64,000 nucleotides of DNA from Chlorops oryzae (taxonomy: Eukaryota; Arthropoda; Insecta; Diptera; Chloropidae). Below the pieces are notes generated by a model. The model made no database searches. It was not told the origin of the DNA and saw nothing but the letters and a program-made list of their open reading frames with translations. The stretch is from positions 97,397,848 to 97,461,847 of the forward strand of contig CM035807.1 in the NCBI GenBank assembly GCA_020466095.1, in the 5' to 3' direction. A program made the position numbers and the translations under genes. This document shows, in pieces, positions 33,313 to 46,900 of the stretch; position 1 is the first letter of the stretch; each line of letters starts with the position of its first letter.

Positions 33313-36300
33313 TTGCCCCAGCAAATTTTTAGGTTCTATATTTTTAATTTTTTGTTTCCATTCATATTTGAAAGAATTCGAAAAACTACAAACTAAGGAC
33401 GAATTTTTAAAATTTTCAAGTGTCAAGTCCTGCTCTCGTCACGAGGCACTGGGGTTGAATGTCAGCTGATTCTAGCAGGAATAGAAATAAAGTCACGGGA
33501 AAGACTCCGGAAAACGCCATGACACCCGCTCGAATGCGTTGAAGCCAAATTGATCCTATGTCGTATGTGTCGTATTTGCCACCACCACTACCTGCAGAAA
33601 TAATATTTAAATGCCAACATCAGTGACAAAGTCCTCGTGTATTGCGGTTCCTTCTGCGGTTTCCATTGCATGCGTTCTTTTTTCCTATTTTTTATACTTG
33701 GGCTGGGTTCTCATCGTTGCAAAATGACGGTGGTTGGTGAGTGAACGAATTGGCATGCTGGTTGTGTTACCATCCTCAGTACTGGTACGTATGTATGTAT
33801 GTATGATATGTAGATATGACTGGAAGTGTGTATGATGGCGTGGTGGCCCCTGTCATTGTTCCTTCGTGCAGCGGTGACAATTTTTCAATGATTTGTTTCC
33901 TAATTTACATATTCCACCATATTTTTCTCAACGTTACAGTTTTTTATTCTTTACTTATTTATTTTTTCTTTTTTATTATTTGTTTTTTTTTTTTTTGTGT
34001 TTCGATGGTTTCATGCATTTGTCGCGGGATTTTTTTTCTCTCGTTTTATGTTTGTTTTTGTATTTCAATTTTATTTGAATTTTTTCCTTCGTGTAATTTT
34101 TTGTTTGTTTGCGGTTGACAGGATATTTTAATGAGAGTGTTTCGTTTTGCGTTTTTCAATTTTATTTATTCATTCCGATTGCGAGTTGATGGGCGTTCGT
34201 TCGATTTTCCGGGTTTTCATGGGCGGCACATGTTTTAATTTATTTTCTATTTACATTGAGCCTCGAATTATAATGCTTTCTATTATGATTAAATTTGAAA
34301 ATTATTCGATTTTAAAGGGGTTCCTCGAAGTTTCGCACTACTCTTCGTAGTTTTGACAGTGTTGTGGGAAAATTTCAATTAATTTTTAGATTGAATCTAG
34401 GGTGTTGAAAGATGAACACATTAGAGGAGAAAGTTTCAGTGTCTTAATCATCCCCTATTCGAACGATCTTCCACAAGGATGTCTGCTAGAAAATCAACTT
34501 TTTCGAACGGACAATAATACTGACCCCACGGGTGTCTGCTGCATTGCCCAATTTTTAGGAGTATTTCTTCTTCGGAGACGGAGCCTCATGGTTTTTTTTT
34601 TTGTTTGTTTAGGTTCTTACTCTGAAAGTGAAGTTTAGTTCAAGTTTTGGACAGATTTTCAGTAGCTTTTTAGATTAACATACATAATATATACCCTTAA
34701 ATCCCTTACCATTCCTTGAAATAATACGGAATATGTTTGAAGGGAGAATTTAATTCATTTAAGGCGGAAGAGGAATGGTAATTTTAGCCGGTTTGAATCC
34801 GGACACACGATCTTTGCTGCATGGTACATTTCCAAACACCTCAACGCAAAAAATGCCTTTCCTTCTAAAGCAGTAGCGACTCCAGAACTTAGTCTGGAGG
34901 GGAAATAAAGTAGTATATAAGTCCTTAAGCAAACTGTTTTCTTACCTTTCGTTTTTTAGCCTTGGTGCGATGCTTCACTCAGTGAGGGTATTCCCCCCAC
35001 TTCTTTTCTTACTCTTCAATTATTCCATATGGAGGCCTTTTGGATTCATAATGAATATATTATAAGAAAAATAGAATTCCCCAAAAAACCCACTTTAAAA
35101 TCAATTTACTTCCCTTACACCACTTTATTGAGTTATCCTTTGGAAAGCGTTATACCCCAGCATGCAGTCTGAAGAAACTGAAACTATTGAGACTATTTCT
35201 CCAACTACGCAGTGCCACTATTAAATTTGATGTTCTTGTTTGTCTATCGTTTGGACCACGCATACGTAAACAACCCCTACCCTACGCCGATAACCTCCCA
35301 ATAAAGCCACCACTCATGTGTGTGTAGACCTTACGCGTGGAGACACTGCAGCGTTTAGAAAATTTTACCGCGGAAAATATCCAAAATCCTAATGCCATGT
35401 CAAAGGATATATCAATTTTATTGTCATATCGTTGCAGTTGAGCGACAGCAGCCGTTGCCGTGGCCGTGGCATATGTCGCACAGCAAATTGCTGTGTTTTG
35501 AGGATTTTCTATTATTTTGTTTTCATTTTGGTTCTGGTCGTTTTTTGTTTTTTGCTTCCTAACAACGCAGTGCTTCCTTCCTATTGAACGTGCTTTAAAG
35601 AACGGAAATTTTATTAATTTCAAAAATTAAATTACATAATTTCATGGGGACTAAAACACAGCATTTTGATCGGGAAATTTCAAAGGTCTCATAGGGTAGT
35701 AGATACCATAGATTTACTCTCTCTTGGGTTTTCAGATGTTTCTACGACTTGGCCTATTGTCGATTATTTCATGTCGAATCGGTTCCATTCTCGACACCCC
35801 CTTTCAAAAGGCATATAATGGTTAGGAGTGTCTGTACTACCTCGCCTTGGTAAAAGGAATGTATCCCAATGAAGGGCTAAAAAAAAAAAGAATATTTAAA
35901 AAAAATCCCCTTGATGCGAAAATTAATCGTATCGAGTTTAGTAAAGAAATTGCTCATTTGCTAGTCCATTGGATATATAGTATGGCCATTTGTCATGGAC
36001 GAGATTTGTGGAACGCCTTCGCTTGCTGATCAACAGATTCGCATCGCGGAATATGCGGATAATCGTCGAGATCGGCGGCACTCAAAGAGGATCGCTGAAA
36101 ACTCGCCTTTGTCGGCATCTTTAGTAGTCAATGATAGTTGATGACGGTGTTGAGAAAGGCGATCCGATGTATGGATGTATGTGTGTGTGTGTGTGTGTGT
36201 AGGATATGGCAATGTTGAATGTTGACTGCTGAATGTTGACTGCTGAATGTTGAAGGTGTTACTATTGTTGGTGGTGGTTTCGGTGTTAGTGATGCTAATC

Positions 36301-37923
36301 GCTGATCGTGTTATTATTGCCGATCTTCAACGCCTAATCTTCCATACCTGCAGATCCGTTGATAATTATGACGAGAATGAGGATGAAGCTGATGATGGCG
36401 ATTACCATTTGTGAGCTGTGAGATGCCGTGATTTCTGCATGACACGACACGCCCTTTTTGCATTAAATCGTAGTTCGCATGTGAGGCATACATATATGCG
36501 TTGCAGGTGTGCGAAAAAAACCACCTGCAAAAAAAAAAATACACAAAAAAGTATTCCCGTTTTTAATAATTGATTTTTGTATCTTAGAATATTACTTAGA
36601 AGAAAATTTCGTCTTTAATTAACCGGCCATATGAGACTCTCAAAGAAGGCTCAACCATTACACTTTTTGTTTTGCTTTTATGCCACGATCAGCGCCGAAA
36701 ACAATTATTCGGATATCGGAAAATCGATTTTGAAATCCAATTTCAGTTGCAGGCGAGCATAACGAGATAACTATGTGTGTTTATAGAAAAATATGTTACA
36801 TTGACAAATTCGTTTTTGGTCGAACATTATCACAAAACATCTTGCTGCGCTTGCGTGCCCATCAGAAAATAAAATCCTGATGCATTTAATTGTCAAATCA
36901 AATCGCTAACAAAAGGCAATGTTCCACTTTGGTTTCGGGGTCTCTTTCACACTTCAAACTCCCTTTTAAACCGGCGACAAAATAGCGTCATTCGATTGCG
37001 CTTTGTTGTCTGAAGAAATATTCGATAAGATCTTCTTTAATAGAAATGTGCCACATCAGACATCAGCCATCTGACTCTCGACTCTTCTCCTGCTCAAATC
37101 CTTTTTGGTGGATTTTTCACACTTTTCAACTTTTCAGTGTCCTGTTTTGTATGAATTACAAAGATCTCCGCGCGCCAAAATCGCATTAATCATTTCAGAT
37201 TTCCACTCGCCGATCGAACAATGGCAATGCCAAGTCGACCTCTAAAGGTGTAAGTCTTAACATTTCTTTTTTACCCCCTGAGGCTGTCTTGTAGATGCAC
37301 GGTGCCGCATTGTCTCACATTTTCAACCTGTTTTACTTAGAATTATTAGTTGACAAAAAAAACCAAATCTGAAATGTCCTCTATCAGCCTCCACGCTGTT
37401 GATAACTATCGAACAAAGAATTTTTATTTTGGAATTTTTTTTATTTCTATTAAAATTTATGGGCATAAATATTGTGATTGTGGAGTTGGGCTCTTCTATT
37501 GAGCTCGGTTCGGTTCGATTGTTGTTGTTGTTGTTGTCTGTTGTAGGCAATTTCTGGTTTTAAAACGATAATTTATTCATATTTAATAATTGTGAATGAA
37601 AATGTTCTGTTATCGGCAGAGAATTAAGTGATTGTGGTGGGTGTTCGCATGAGGGTCCAGTGTTGACAATGAATTCGAGAGACCACACAGTTTTTATGTC
37701 AAAACTATTTTTAAGAATCGTTTCTGAAGTGATAACACGAACTGTTTAACCTTTTAATCGATTGTTTTGGGTGCACTGAACATTTCAGCCGTTTTATATA
37801 TGTATATATATATTTTTAATCTTCAAGTGCATTCACATGAATCGATTTATTTGAGGACTTAAAGGAGTTTCCTCTAACGAATTTTGGTCTATTTTCAATA
37901 ACTTTTTCTCATGTAAAAAAAAA
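33313..37923. other. Non-coding stretch
   Basis: No gene is supported. A segment at about 33415-33560 has a box B-like ggggttgaatgtc and may be another worn SINE. T-runs lie around 33955-34080 and a (GT)n tract at about 36179-36200. The segment 36215-36260 has a direct repeat of 'tgttgactgctgaa'. Confidence 0.55.
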
Positions 37924-38973
37924 GGCGACATGACATAAGGCACAAATGACGTAAGTCACAAAAAAAAAATGACATTAAGGCCCAAAAAATAAAACCCAAA
38001 ATTTTATGACATAAGGCCCAAAAAAAAAAAATGACATAAGTCCAAAAAAAAAAATGACACAAGACCCAAAAATTTTCATGACGAAATTGTGCCTTATGTC
38101 ATATGACATAAAACCCAATTTTAATTTTTAAAAATTTTTGGGACTTATGTCATATGACATAAGGCCCAAAAAAAAAAATGACACAAGGCCCAAAATATAA
38201 AATTCGAGTTTTTGTGTAACTTTGACCGCCGATATTTCGCAAATGCGGTCTTTCCGCAATTTTGCGTCTAAATTTCCTGGTGACGCTAATCTTTTCTATA
38301 TAAATTTAATATGGTCTATCTCGATTGGTACTTGACGACGTCTGTCGGGTATAAAAATAGAAAATACTCAAAAACTTTAGAAATTTTAATGTAGGACACA
38401 GACTTAATGTTTTACGCTATTGTGATGAGGGGGCTTCGCCCCCTGCTCGCTCGCTTCGCTCCGCTTCGCACCCCCGCTTTCTGCACGCGTTTTTTTAAAT
38501 TCAACTTTTTGTGTAATTTTGACCGCCGATTGACCCATTGATTGACCTTTACAGCTTTTCGTGCATAAAGATCTAGTTTTTCCCCAACTTTTGCCCTGAC
38601 CAAGGGCTTCAACCCCTTTTTTCCGCGTAGTCCGCGTGCCCATCTCCAATCCAGATTAATAAAATCAATGAACCCACACTGCCTCTTAAAACTAAAATTT
38701 CCAAAAATGACATAAGGCCCAAAAATTTGGGTTTTATGTCATATGACATAAGGCACAATTTCGTCATTTAATATTTTGGGCCTTGTGTCATTTTTCTTTT
38801 TTGGGCCTTATGGCATAATGAAATTAAGACCCAAAATATTTTTATGACATAAAACCCAAATTTTTGGGCCTTATGTCATATGCCATAAAACCCAATTTTG
38901 TATGGAATTTTTTTGGGCCTAATGTCATTTTTTTTTTGTGACTTATGTCATTTGTGCCTTATGTCATGTCCCC
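37924..38973. mobile_element. Foldback-type element built of ATGACATAAGGCCC units
   Basis: The outer ends (gacatgacataaggcacaaatgac and its inverse, ending gtgccttatgtcatgtc) match over about 60 bases and are followed on both arms by many short inverted and direct copies of atgacataaggccc, with A-runs between them. The arms span roughly 37924-38200 and 38700-38973. The centre (about 38205-38690) is different: it carries 'aactttgaccgccgat'-like copies near 38220 and 38520 and a GC-rich patch at 38430-38480. The structure recalls foldback elements. No transposase frame is present. Confidence 0.75.
38428..38485. other. GC-rich patch with ggggcttcgcccc hairpin inside the foldback element
   Basis: In an AT-rich surrounding, gggggcttcgccccc forms a perfect short stem-loop and is followed by alternating gctcgct/cgcttcgct units. 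Base composition differs sharply from both arms. It may be the surviving core of the original mobile element. Confidence 0.6.
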
Positions 38974-39540
38974 AAAAAAAAAACAAAATTCTATTCAAAC
39001 TTCCTGTTTTCTTAGTGAATATCTCATTTGAAAAAGAGTTTCTGAAATTTTTCTCAACAAATATTTGCATCTCCATCATTTTGGCATCATTTTCGGCACC
39101 CTTTCAAAAAAAATGTGCATTCCCGTGGACAGCAGAAACCCTTACAAAATCCTACATTATAGGCTAGAGTCCAAATTTTATTCGCCTGCGCGGAGATTCG
39201 AAATCGTATACTTCGGATTGCTGACCGAACACGCCATCCAATCCGCCACAGAGCCTTCTGATTATTTTGCAGTAAATATATTATATGAGTGCTTGAGAAA
39301 ACCGAACTAAAGACGTCATGTTGACCACACTAGTAGAAAAATGGAAACATTTTCAAAAAAATAAGTTAAATTTATTACGAAAATTTCCATCCACTATGAG
39401 AATAGAGTCTCAAGGAAAATGGTTGAGTGACAATACAACTGACCTCGAGAGCGCGCAACTTCTCGAGGCAGTATCCCCGAAACTATTACTCGGATCGATT
39501 TGAAAATTTTGAACAATTTTCTAGAGATATTCTAGAATCA
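38974..39540. other. Non-coding stretch between foldback element and SINE
   Basis: Only shadow ORFs are seen. Nothing is recognised. Confidence 0.6.
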
Positions 39541-39725
39541 TTAATTAGATTAGATTAAGTTAGTGTGGATGCTAACATTAAGAGTGACACAATTAGGCCT
39601 CACATGGGAAAATGAAGAAAAAACAAACACAGAAAAAACGGCACAATCATCCACGACCTCAGTTGGGAGTTGAACCCAGAGTCTCTCGCGTCGTAAGCCG
39701 TGATCTCAACCAAATAATAAAAAAA
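39541..39725 (-). mobile_element. tRNA-derived SINE, copy 2
   Basis: On the minus strand the sequence has ggttgagatcacggcttacg, then the box B-like gggttcaactccc, a T-rich body, cccatgtgaggcctaattgt and gtcactc, and ends in a short repeat of taatctaatcta. It shares the box B region, the T-rich body and the cccatgtgaggcc block with copy 1, so this is a family and not a chance tRNA resemblance. The 5' truncation and tail repeat are usual for SINEs. Confidence 0.65.
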
Positions 39726-42700
39726 AAGCCATTTTCTTAAAAGCTTGAGACCCATTGAAACCCTTGAAAGTACTTCAGCGGGTTATTATCAAACTATTCA
39801 AATTCTATCCAAATATTCTCGTCAATAATTTATTTCTTCAGTCTATCAATGATGAAATGCTTTTTATAGTAGTTTCTTGATATCCTTCTCTTCGTACGAT
39901 TCTTTCATGCATGGACATTGCTAAATTGTAGTCCAAGTCACGCATGCAAATTTGTGCTCAATTGTCACATAACTTAAGGCACTTTACGATTGTCTTAATC
40001 AAGTAACGAGAAAGAAATGGCGCAGAACGGGCAGAGCATGAACAAAAAAAAAAAACAAAAACAATCCGAAACGAAATGAAAAAGTCCGAAAAATTGCATG
40101 TTAGCATTTCACATGCCAAGGCCATGGGCCATTGGTCTTAAAAATCCAATTACTCAATAAAGCAAAACGGGAAAATGGCAAAAGAGTTCAACGGAAATAT
40201 TCGATTTACAGACGTCCATCGCACATCACTGTGGGCAATAGAAATTTTGTTATTTTCCCCCCGCCCCCCATATCCGAATGCCTGTGTGGTCCGATGTCAA
40301 TCGGGCGGGGGTACACGGTTCGGTTCGGTTCGGTTCAATTACGGCTTCTCGCGACGCAATAAATGACATCGTGCTCGAACGTGCTACTCTATTAACTACA
40401 AATGTATTTGCAAATGTTGCCACGGTTTAAAAGGATTCCCGCAAAAACTTTTACCACAAAAACATATATGAGCATTTTCTTCCTTCTTTCTGGCTCATGC
40501 CTAATCCTTTTGAAAGGATTTTCCCAACGAATTTCAATGACTTTCGAAAAATGTAATAACCGAGATTTCGGTACTTCAGAAGTCATCTTTGTGTGTTGTG
40601 TCACATATGTGCGAAATGTGTTTTGCGTGATGTTGCAGCAGCAGAGGCGGTCCGTTATTTATTAAAAAACCCCCCCCAAAAAAAATTATGGAAAAAAATA
40701 AAAAAATTATTTCTCAGAGAGAAGAGAAACAGAGAGAAAATAAGAAGAGAAGTCCAAAGAAGCAAACACACCTTCATAACGTTTAGTTTTTGGATATTAA
40801 AGTAAAAAATTAAAACATTCATATAAAAACCCATAAAACTGTCAAACGAAATTATGTGCTCTTACACGCACATTCGAGTCCGTTTAAAAGGAAAAAAAAA
40901 AAAAAAAATTGGCATCAATCAAATTGACTGGACTTGGCAAGACTCATAAATGTCAAGTGAAGAATTTGTCCATAGAATTTAGTTCAGCTGTATTTAGGTA
41001 TAAGCTGCTGTAGTGGGATGTGGGCCTTCCGACTTTGATGTATTCTTCACAAAAATGACAGTTAATAGTCAGTGTTAGGCCGTCAAGTTGCCTAGCTCAG
41101 AAATGTCACAAATCATTTGAGTCGCATCACATCAAGTGTCTAGCGTAAATTGCGCTAAACTGCCATCGGTCGCGTAAATTTTGGCTGACAAGCGCCGCGA
41201 AACTGTTTTGTGGCACAAAAATGTCACAATCCGAACTGGCGGTGGCATCTTAATTTGATGACCAAGTGATACCGTTCCATTATGGTGCTCATTTTTGTTG
41301 TTGCAGTGTAATTGTGGCTATGTTTTGCGAAAGTCATAGCGAAAAGCGTCAATTTTCTATTCGAATTTTTGTCACAAAATTCATTGATGAATTTTTAGTA
41401 CAAACTCTAATGAAATCTAATAGAGTTATGTGGTCTCTACTTATGGGCTGCTTTTGTAGCAAGATGTTGGGATCACTCTTGTCAGGCCGCGATTTGTTGG
41501 TCAAACACCTAGAGCGACACTAAGAGGGACGGCAATTTCACAGAGATATGCGAAAACAGTACCCCATTAGTGCCATTATAGGAAGTCAGTTATTTTCTTT
41601 GCTCTGACTCATGTCATCCTCTCATATTATTGATAAAAAATCATTGCTTTAAAATGCCCCACACAAAAACCTTTGCATTTTGCCCATTCATGCAATCAAA
41701 CCACATTTGATTTGCCAACTTATAAAACTTTCAAAAACTTCATAACCATAAACTTGGTCTCGGTGCTTATCTTTTATGGCGGTCAAAGAGAAACTTACTG
41801 TGAATTTCCTATTTATGACAAGGTTTTTAACAAGCCTCCTGTGCTCCTTGTGCTTTTCTCCAACTCGACGTGTGTATGACAAAAATGCCAAAAGCTGGAC
41901 ATTATGGGATCACGCAAAAAGAAAGCCAAATGAAGGGAAACAAAACAATAGCAACTTTCATTGGATAAAGCTGAAGTTGGATATGTAAATCCCGAACAGA
42001 TAAGGCGATATAGCCGCACAATGACAGCTACAGAAATTGGTCATGACTGTTCCATGGAAGAACCAAGAAGAAAAAAACAAAAAAAAAAACAGAAAAACAA
42101 ATAAAAACTTTCAGAACTCAAACAAATCAAAAACATGAAATAAAGTGGATGAGAAAAAAAAGGGATTCACACAAAACGATGACTCGACCATCCGAACATA
42201 TGTGTGTCCTTTTCGTTCTGCATTTTCCTTATGAAATTATTGTATTTGTTTTTCGCAATAAAAGGTGCACAATTGAAGGGGGCGGTGCGATGCGGCTGGA
42301 CGTGTATTTTCGAGAAACTATGACTTTCATCCTTTTACCATTTTTGCCAACGTGGTCAAGATTTGCGCTCTACACATGTGTCATGCACACACTCGTCCGC
42401 AGCCCAATGTCCGCAGCCCAAAGTCCAATCTCAAAATGGTTTCGCATAATTTGCAAAAGTATCCTTAAAATTTAATATGATTGCGACATTATGAAAACTT
42501 TTCCTTCTCCTTGGGTTGTTTCTTGATACTCAAATTCTTTGCGTATTGAATTTGGTTTGTTGTGGAAGGAGGCGGGAGTCCTTAGATTGTTACTCCTTTG
42601 CAGCGTTTTGTTCGAAAGGATATTGTTATAAGCAATTCGCCTGCGTAGAAAACCCATTTCAAAACATTTTTGTTTTTCTAGCTTTGCTCTTTTATTGTCG

Positions 42701-43912
42701 GGAGTTTTGCTTGCTTATTTTTTTTTTTTTTTTTTGGTATTCATGCAGTTCTTATTTACCGTTTTCTGGGAAGGGGACATAAGTATTTTACGACAAATTT
42801 ACCTGATTTGATTAAATTTTTTGGGGTCATGTTTTGCCATTTCGCATAAAAAGGTATGAGGAGAAGAAAAAAAATGTCCAAAATGAACAATGAAATGCTG
42901 ACGTTTTAGTTCTAATTTTTTATTTTATTTTAGTTTGCAATTTTCTGAATGATCATTAGAAATGCCATCGAGGTAATTGGAAGAATAAATTTGTTCGGGA
43001 GGATTGGAGAAAAGGTCTCGTTCGGAATTCATTTTGGTATCATAAGATGGCAGAAAATTTAAATGTATCTTGAATATTATTTATGGATGGGTTAAGGTGG
43101 ATGGATTTGTGTGGGTCGAAATACCTTACCCTCGAAAATCAATCTATATACGTATCTGAGCAGATGCTCGTTACTTATACAGTCATCCTCGGAAAAAAAA
43201 CCATCCTCAAAACTGCAAGAAAAATTGCTACAGGGGGGGAATGCTTCAACTGAAATTTTAGCCCATTGAAGAATAAAAATTCGAGAATTTTTCGGATATT
43301 TTATGCGGGAAAATATTATGATTCGACCGGGTAGTACTCTATAGAATTCAAGGGGTTGTTCTTTTGCAAACGAAAAAACCTTACTTCCTTTTATAGGTGC
43401 TTATATATTCTTATTTCCTGGCCCGGAAATGGACCCTAGTGGCCTGCCGGGCAGATGAATTAAAGGGCCCTCTATATTATATGCTCAGGATGCCATACTA
43501 TATGCCCGACCTGAAGGGCCAGTCCGGCACTGTTTATATTATAAAAAATGTGTTTGTTTTTTCTTAAGTTTTTTGTATACTTTTAAAAAATTAAGGCAGG
43601 GGGCCCCATGGCACGGGTCACGGGCTTGATGGCCCCGCCTTTCCTGAGTCGCGGTGCTAGCCGATTGCCCCAGTCAAATCATGCAGACTGATAAATAATT
43701 GTGTGAAACGGGACCCAGCCGCGTGTTTAATGTAGGGAGCGTCACTGTTGACGAATTTTGGGCCGTACCCCGAAGTAATGCCCAACAGCGTTTCCATGGT
43801 AGGAATCCCAACTAGAAGAGAAGGGATGTTTTAAGTAGAATCACCACACACCCAGCAATCACAGATGCTGTCAGTCCGAAAGGATTTTTGACCTCCTCGC
43901 CGTAAAAAAAAA
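39726..43912. other. Non-coding stretch
   Basis: No gene is supported. A tandem cggtt tract lies near 40317-40335. From about 43400 to 43860 the sequence is more GC-rich, with blocks such as gggccagtccggcactg and ggccccgcc, resembling worn DNA-transposon ends. No reading frame is preserved there. Confidence 0.55.
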
Positions 43913-43979
43913 GATTTTCCGGCGTTTATTCGAGCTGAAGGTCAAATTGATCTTAAGCTCGAATAAACGCCGGAAAATC
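43913..43979. repeat. Perfect hairpin with 24-bp arms and 19-nt loop
   Basis: The left arm at 43913-43936 (starting gattttccggcgtttattcg) and the right arm at 43956-43979 (ending aacgccggaaaatc) are perfectly inverted, separated by gaaggtcaaattgatctta. The size resembles a small-RNA precursor, but perfect pairing and position beside transposon debris suggest instead a palindromic mobile-element fragment. Confidence 0.8.
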
Positions 43980-46900
43980 ATTAAACGATTTTTCACTTAA
44001 TGATCAAAATATCAACGAAAGGTCAAACAACACATATCGAATACAAAAAAAAAATAATAATAATAATTTAAAAAAAAATACTTTTACAAAATTAAAGTAA
44101 ACACCAAAAAAGTAGGTTATTGGTGGGAGTGATAGCGACTTTTCGGTTCGCAGAAAATTTCTAAATATTTTTTGTTTTATTTTCGTGAAAAGCTTACAAA
44201 ATAGATAATTAAAATATATTTACAAAATATTTTACATTTTTTAAGGTGTACAAATAAAAAAAGTATTTTCGACGGAATCAATTCAATTTAAAGTAGCAAT
44301 GTAAGTCTGCGCTTGCTTTCAGTTTATTATAGTAGTCCTCTACATGGGAAAGATCTCGATGGACGTGGAAAGTGCTAAGGCATTAACTCTGTTCTGTCAT
44401 TGTAGATCAAGATATTTTTGAGTCGGCGAGAGTTGAAAACGATCTTCATTTTCACATGTGGTTAAATTGGAAGAATAGCCAAAATAGTTAATAAATTAAA
44501 ATATTTTGGTAAAAATATCTTTTTTACAAAATTTTATAGCGTCAAACACTTTATGGTCTTTCATTTTTTTCTAAATTATTAATTAATTTATACCAAACAG
44601 TGAGCTCCATTTTGAATCATCAAATTTCCCTCAAATCATCTTGATAAAACTGAAAGAGTTTTTAAATTGTCTAAAAAATCATCAACTTTTGCAGTATCGC
44701 TTTGAGGAAATAAAACTTGCAAAATCAATGAAGAATATCCTTGTGTTATGAAAAGCGATTGGTTAAGTTGACAATAAATGCATCCACAAAAGGTAAATAA
44801 AGGGAAATACGATATACATATGTCAACACTTTTAGTATGAGAAATTGTTGCTTCGTTTTGTGATCTGAAATAGTGCGAGCCTAGGTTTTTGCAAATAAGT
44901 CCGCTGATAAAGCTTGCTTCTCAGCGTTTTTAAACAATTGAAATTCTTCCTCAGCGGTTACTTCTAAGGTTTGAAATATTCATCTAATGCATATCTGCTA
45001 GGACAACAGTATATTTGAGATCAATGTTTCTACCTTGTAAATATTTACAAGAAACAAATGTTGTATACTGAAAAATTGTTTGACTACAATGAAGAGATAT
45101 AAGAAATTCGCGTTTATTCGAGTAAGGCACATTCTTAAGCTCAAATTGGACTGACTTGACACATTTGATCATTCCAAGAGGAAATTCGTACAAGATAAAA
45201 TTATTGATCTTTAAAACTTAAATCAAAAGAGTTTGTAGTGACGCTTTGCGGTGATAGAAATGTAATGCCTGGTCTGTCGTTGTCGTCCCTGCCAGAATTC
45301 AGTATAAAAAATAAAATAATAAAAATTGTATATTAAATTTGATCAAATCTTCAACCGAATCTGAAATGTCTGATCATACTAGAAAAGCGTTGCTTTGACC
45401 AAGCGCAGCTCAATCACAACTTCCAATTATTATTGACGCCATACAATCGCTTGTAGAAAAGTAAACATTTTTTGAAAATAAAAATCCAACTAAAGTGCAA
45501 ATCGCTGCTATAAAAAAACTATTCGATAAGTTTAAAAAGACAAAAACGGGTAGCTGAATTGTAAATTACCTAGAGTCGACGGTGTCAAACATTCAAATCA
45601 CCTTAATTGCACCCACGTACCGTCACATCAGGAAAACATGCAAAGTCGTTTGACAAAAACATGGAAAAAAAATGAAAAAAAATGAAAAAAAATCAAAAAA
45701 ATAAAAAAGCGCGAAATTTAAGCTAATAAAAACCGTAACCGTATAAATTTCTAAAAGTAACATTAAGCTTCGCGTGAATTTGTTAAAGTTTAGAGCTCCA
45801 TTCTAGCGAGTTAACAGCAATGGTGCCGTGCATGCGCTAGATGCAAGCGATTAAAGCCCCATGCAATACAAACAGAGAAGACCCTAAGTATACAATGCAC
45901 TGGTATCCTGAAACGTAGACAACCAAAATATCATGGGCTGTGGTGCTTCGCAATTGCATGTGGAACGCTTGTGGCAACATTTTCCGGCTTCGGCGTTGCG
46001 AAGTCTAATTACAGCCTTTCATCGTAATCGTGAACTCGCCATATATCTTTGTCGCCATATTCATTGAGGAACGTGTAGGCCGTATAATGGAATTAAACGT
46101 CTTTTACCCCACTGTACCTACGAACACGTCGGTGCCAGTGCAGTACAGTACATTCGGATGTGCAGCTATTTTTCTTGTTGCGTTGCGCGCGCTGATTGCA
46201 TCTTTTGTCGCATTTTCATGTTATTATGGCGTATTTCTTCGTCGGTTTTTGCCATCGAATCTGTATAATTTTCAAGTCACCCCATTGCACTGCCCCATGT
46301 TTTTTAAATAAACACGCAAATTATGGCCGCTAGTTTCGTGACGCAGCCATCTCTATGTGCACGTCGCGTACGTATCGCAATATCGCGTGTCGCATGTCAA
46401 CATAGTGAGGAGGTGGCCATTAATGCTGCTGCGAGCGTTCACTTTATTTTCTTTTTTTTTTTGTTTTTCTATATATTTTGCAAGAAAAAATATTTATGGA
46501 AAATTTGCACTACATGAAGATTAAAATGGCGTCGATAGTTTTAAAAATTACGCAAGTAATGCCTTCCTCGTAGCCCCAAATTAGTCATGGCCTCTTATGC
46601 ATTGCAGGTCTTCCTTAAATTATATATACATATATAATTATTGATGGCGCTCCTTCGACAATAACAACTGCAAGAAGAACTCGTTTTCCCGTGCTTTGCT
46701 ATCGCCTTTTGACCAGTTTTCGCAAGTAATTTGTCAGGTTTACGCACTCGGCTTTTAATGTCGTCGACATTTTGTTATACAAAATTACTTTTCTGCAGTC
46801 CTTAATTACTTTTATTGCATCCTCAAGTCAAATGGCCGTCAAGGGTCGATCGATAAAAAACAAACTTAACTGAAATTCACTTCATTCTCGAATGGAATTT

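Noticed and set aside
35282..35623. Minus-strand frame of 113 codons
   Set aside because: The upstream start is TTG; composition includes an Ala/Thr run from a simple repeat.
38404..38649. Basic minus-strand frames in the foldback core
   Set aside because: Two frames overlap across the same GC-rich patch with Arg/Lys-rich output; neither resembles a transposase.
37924..38973. A CRISPR array, because of repeated short units
   Set aside because: The units are irregular, occur in both orientations without spacers of constant length, and the DNA is eukaryotic.
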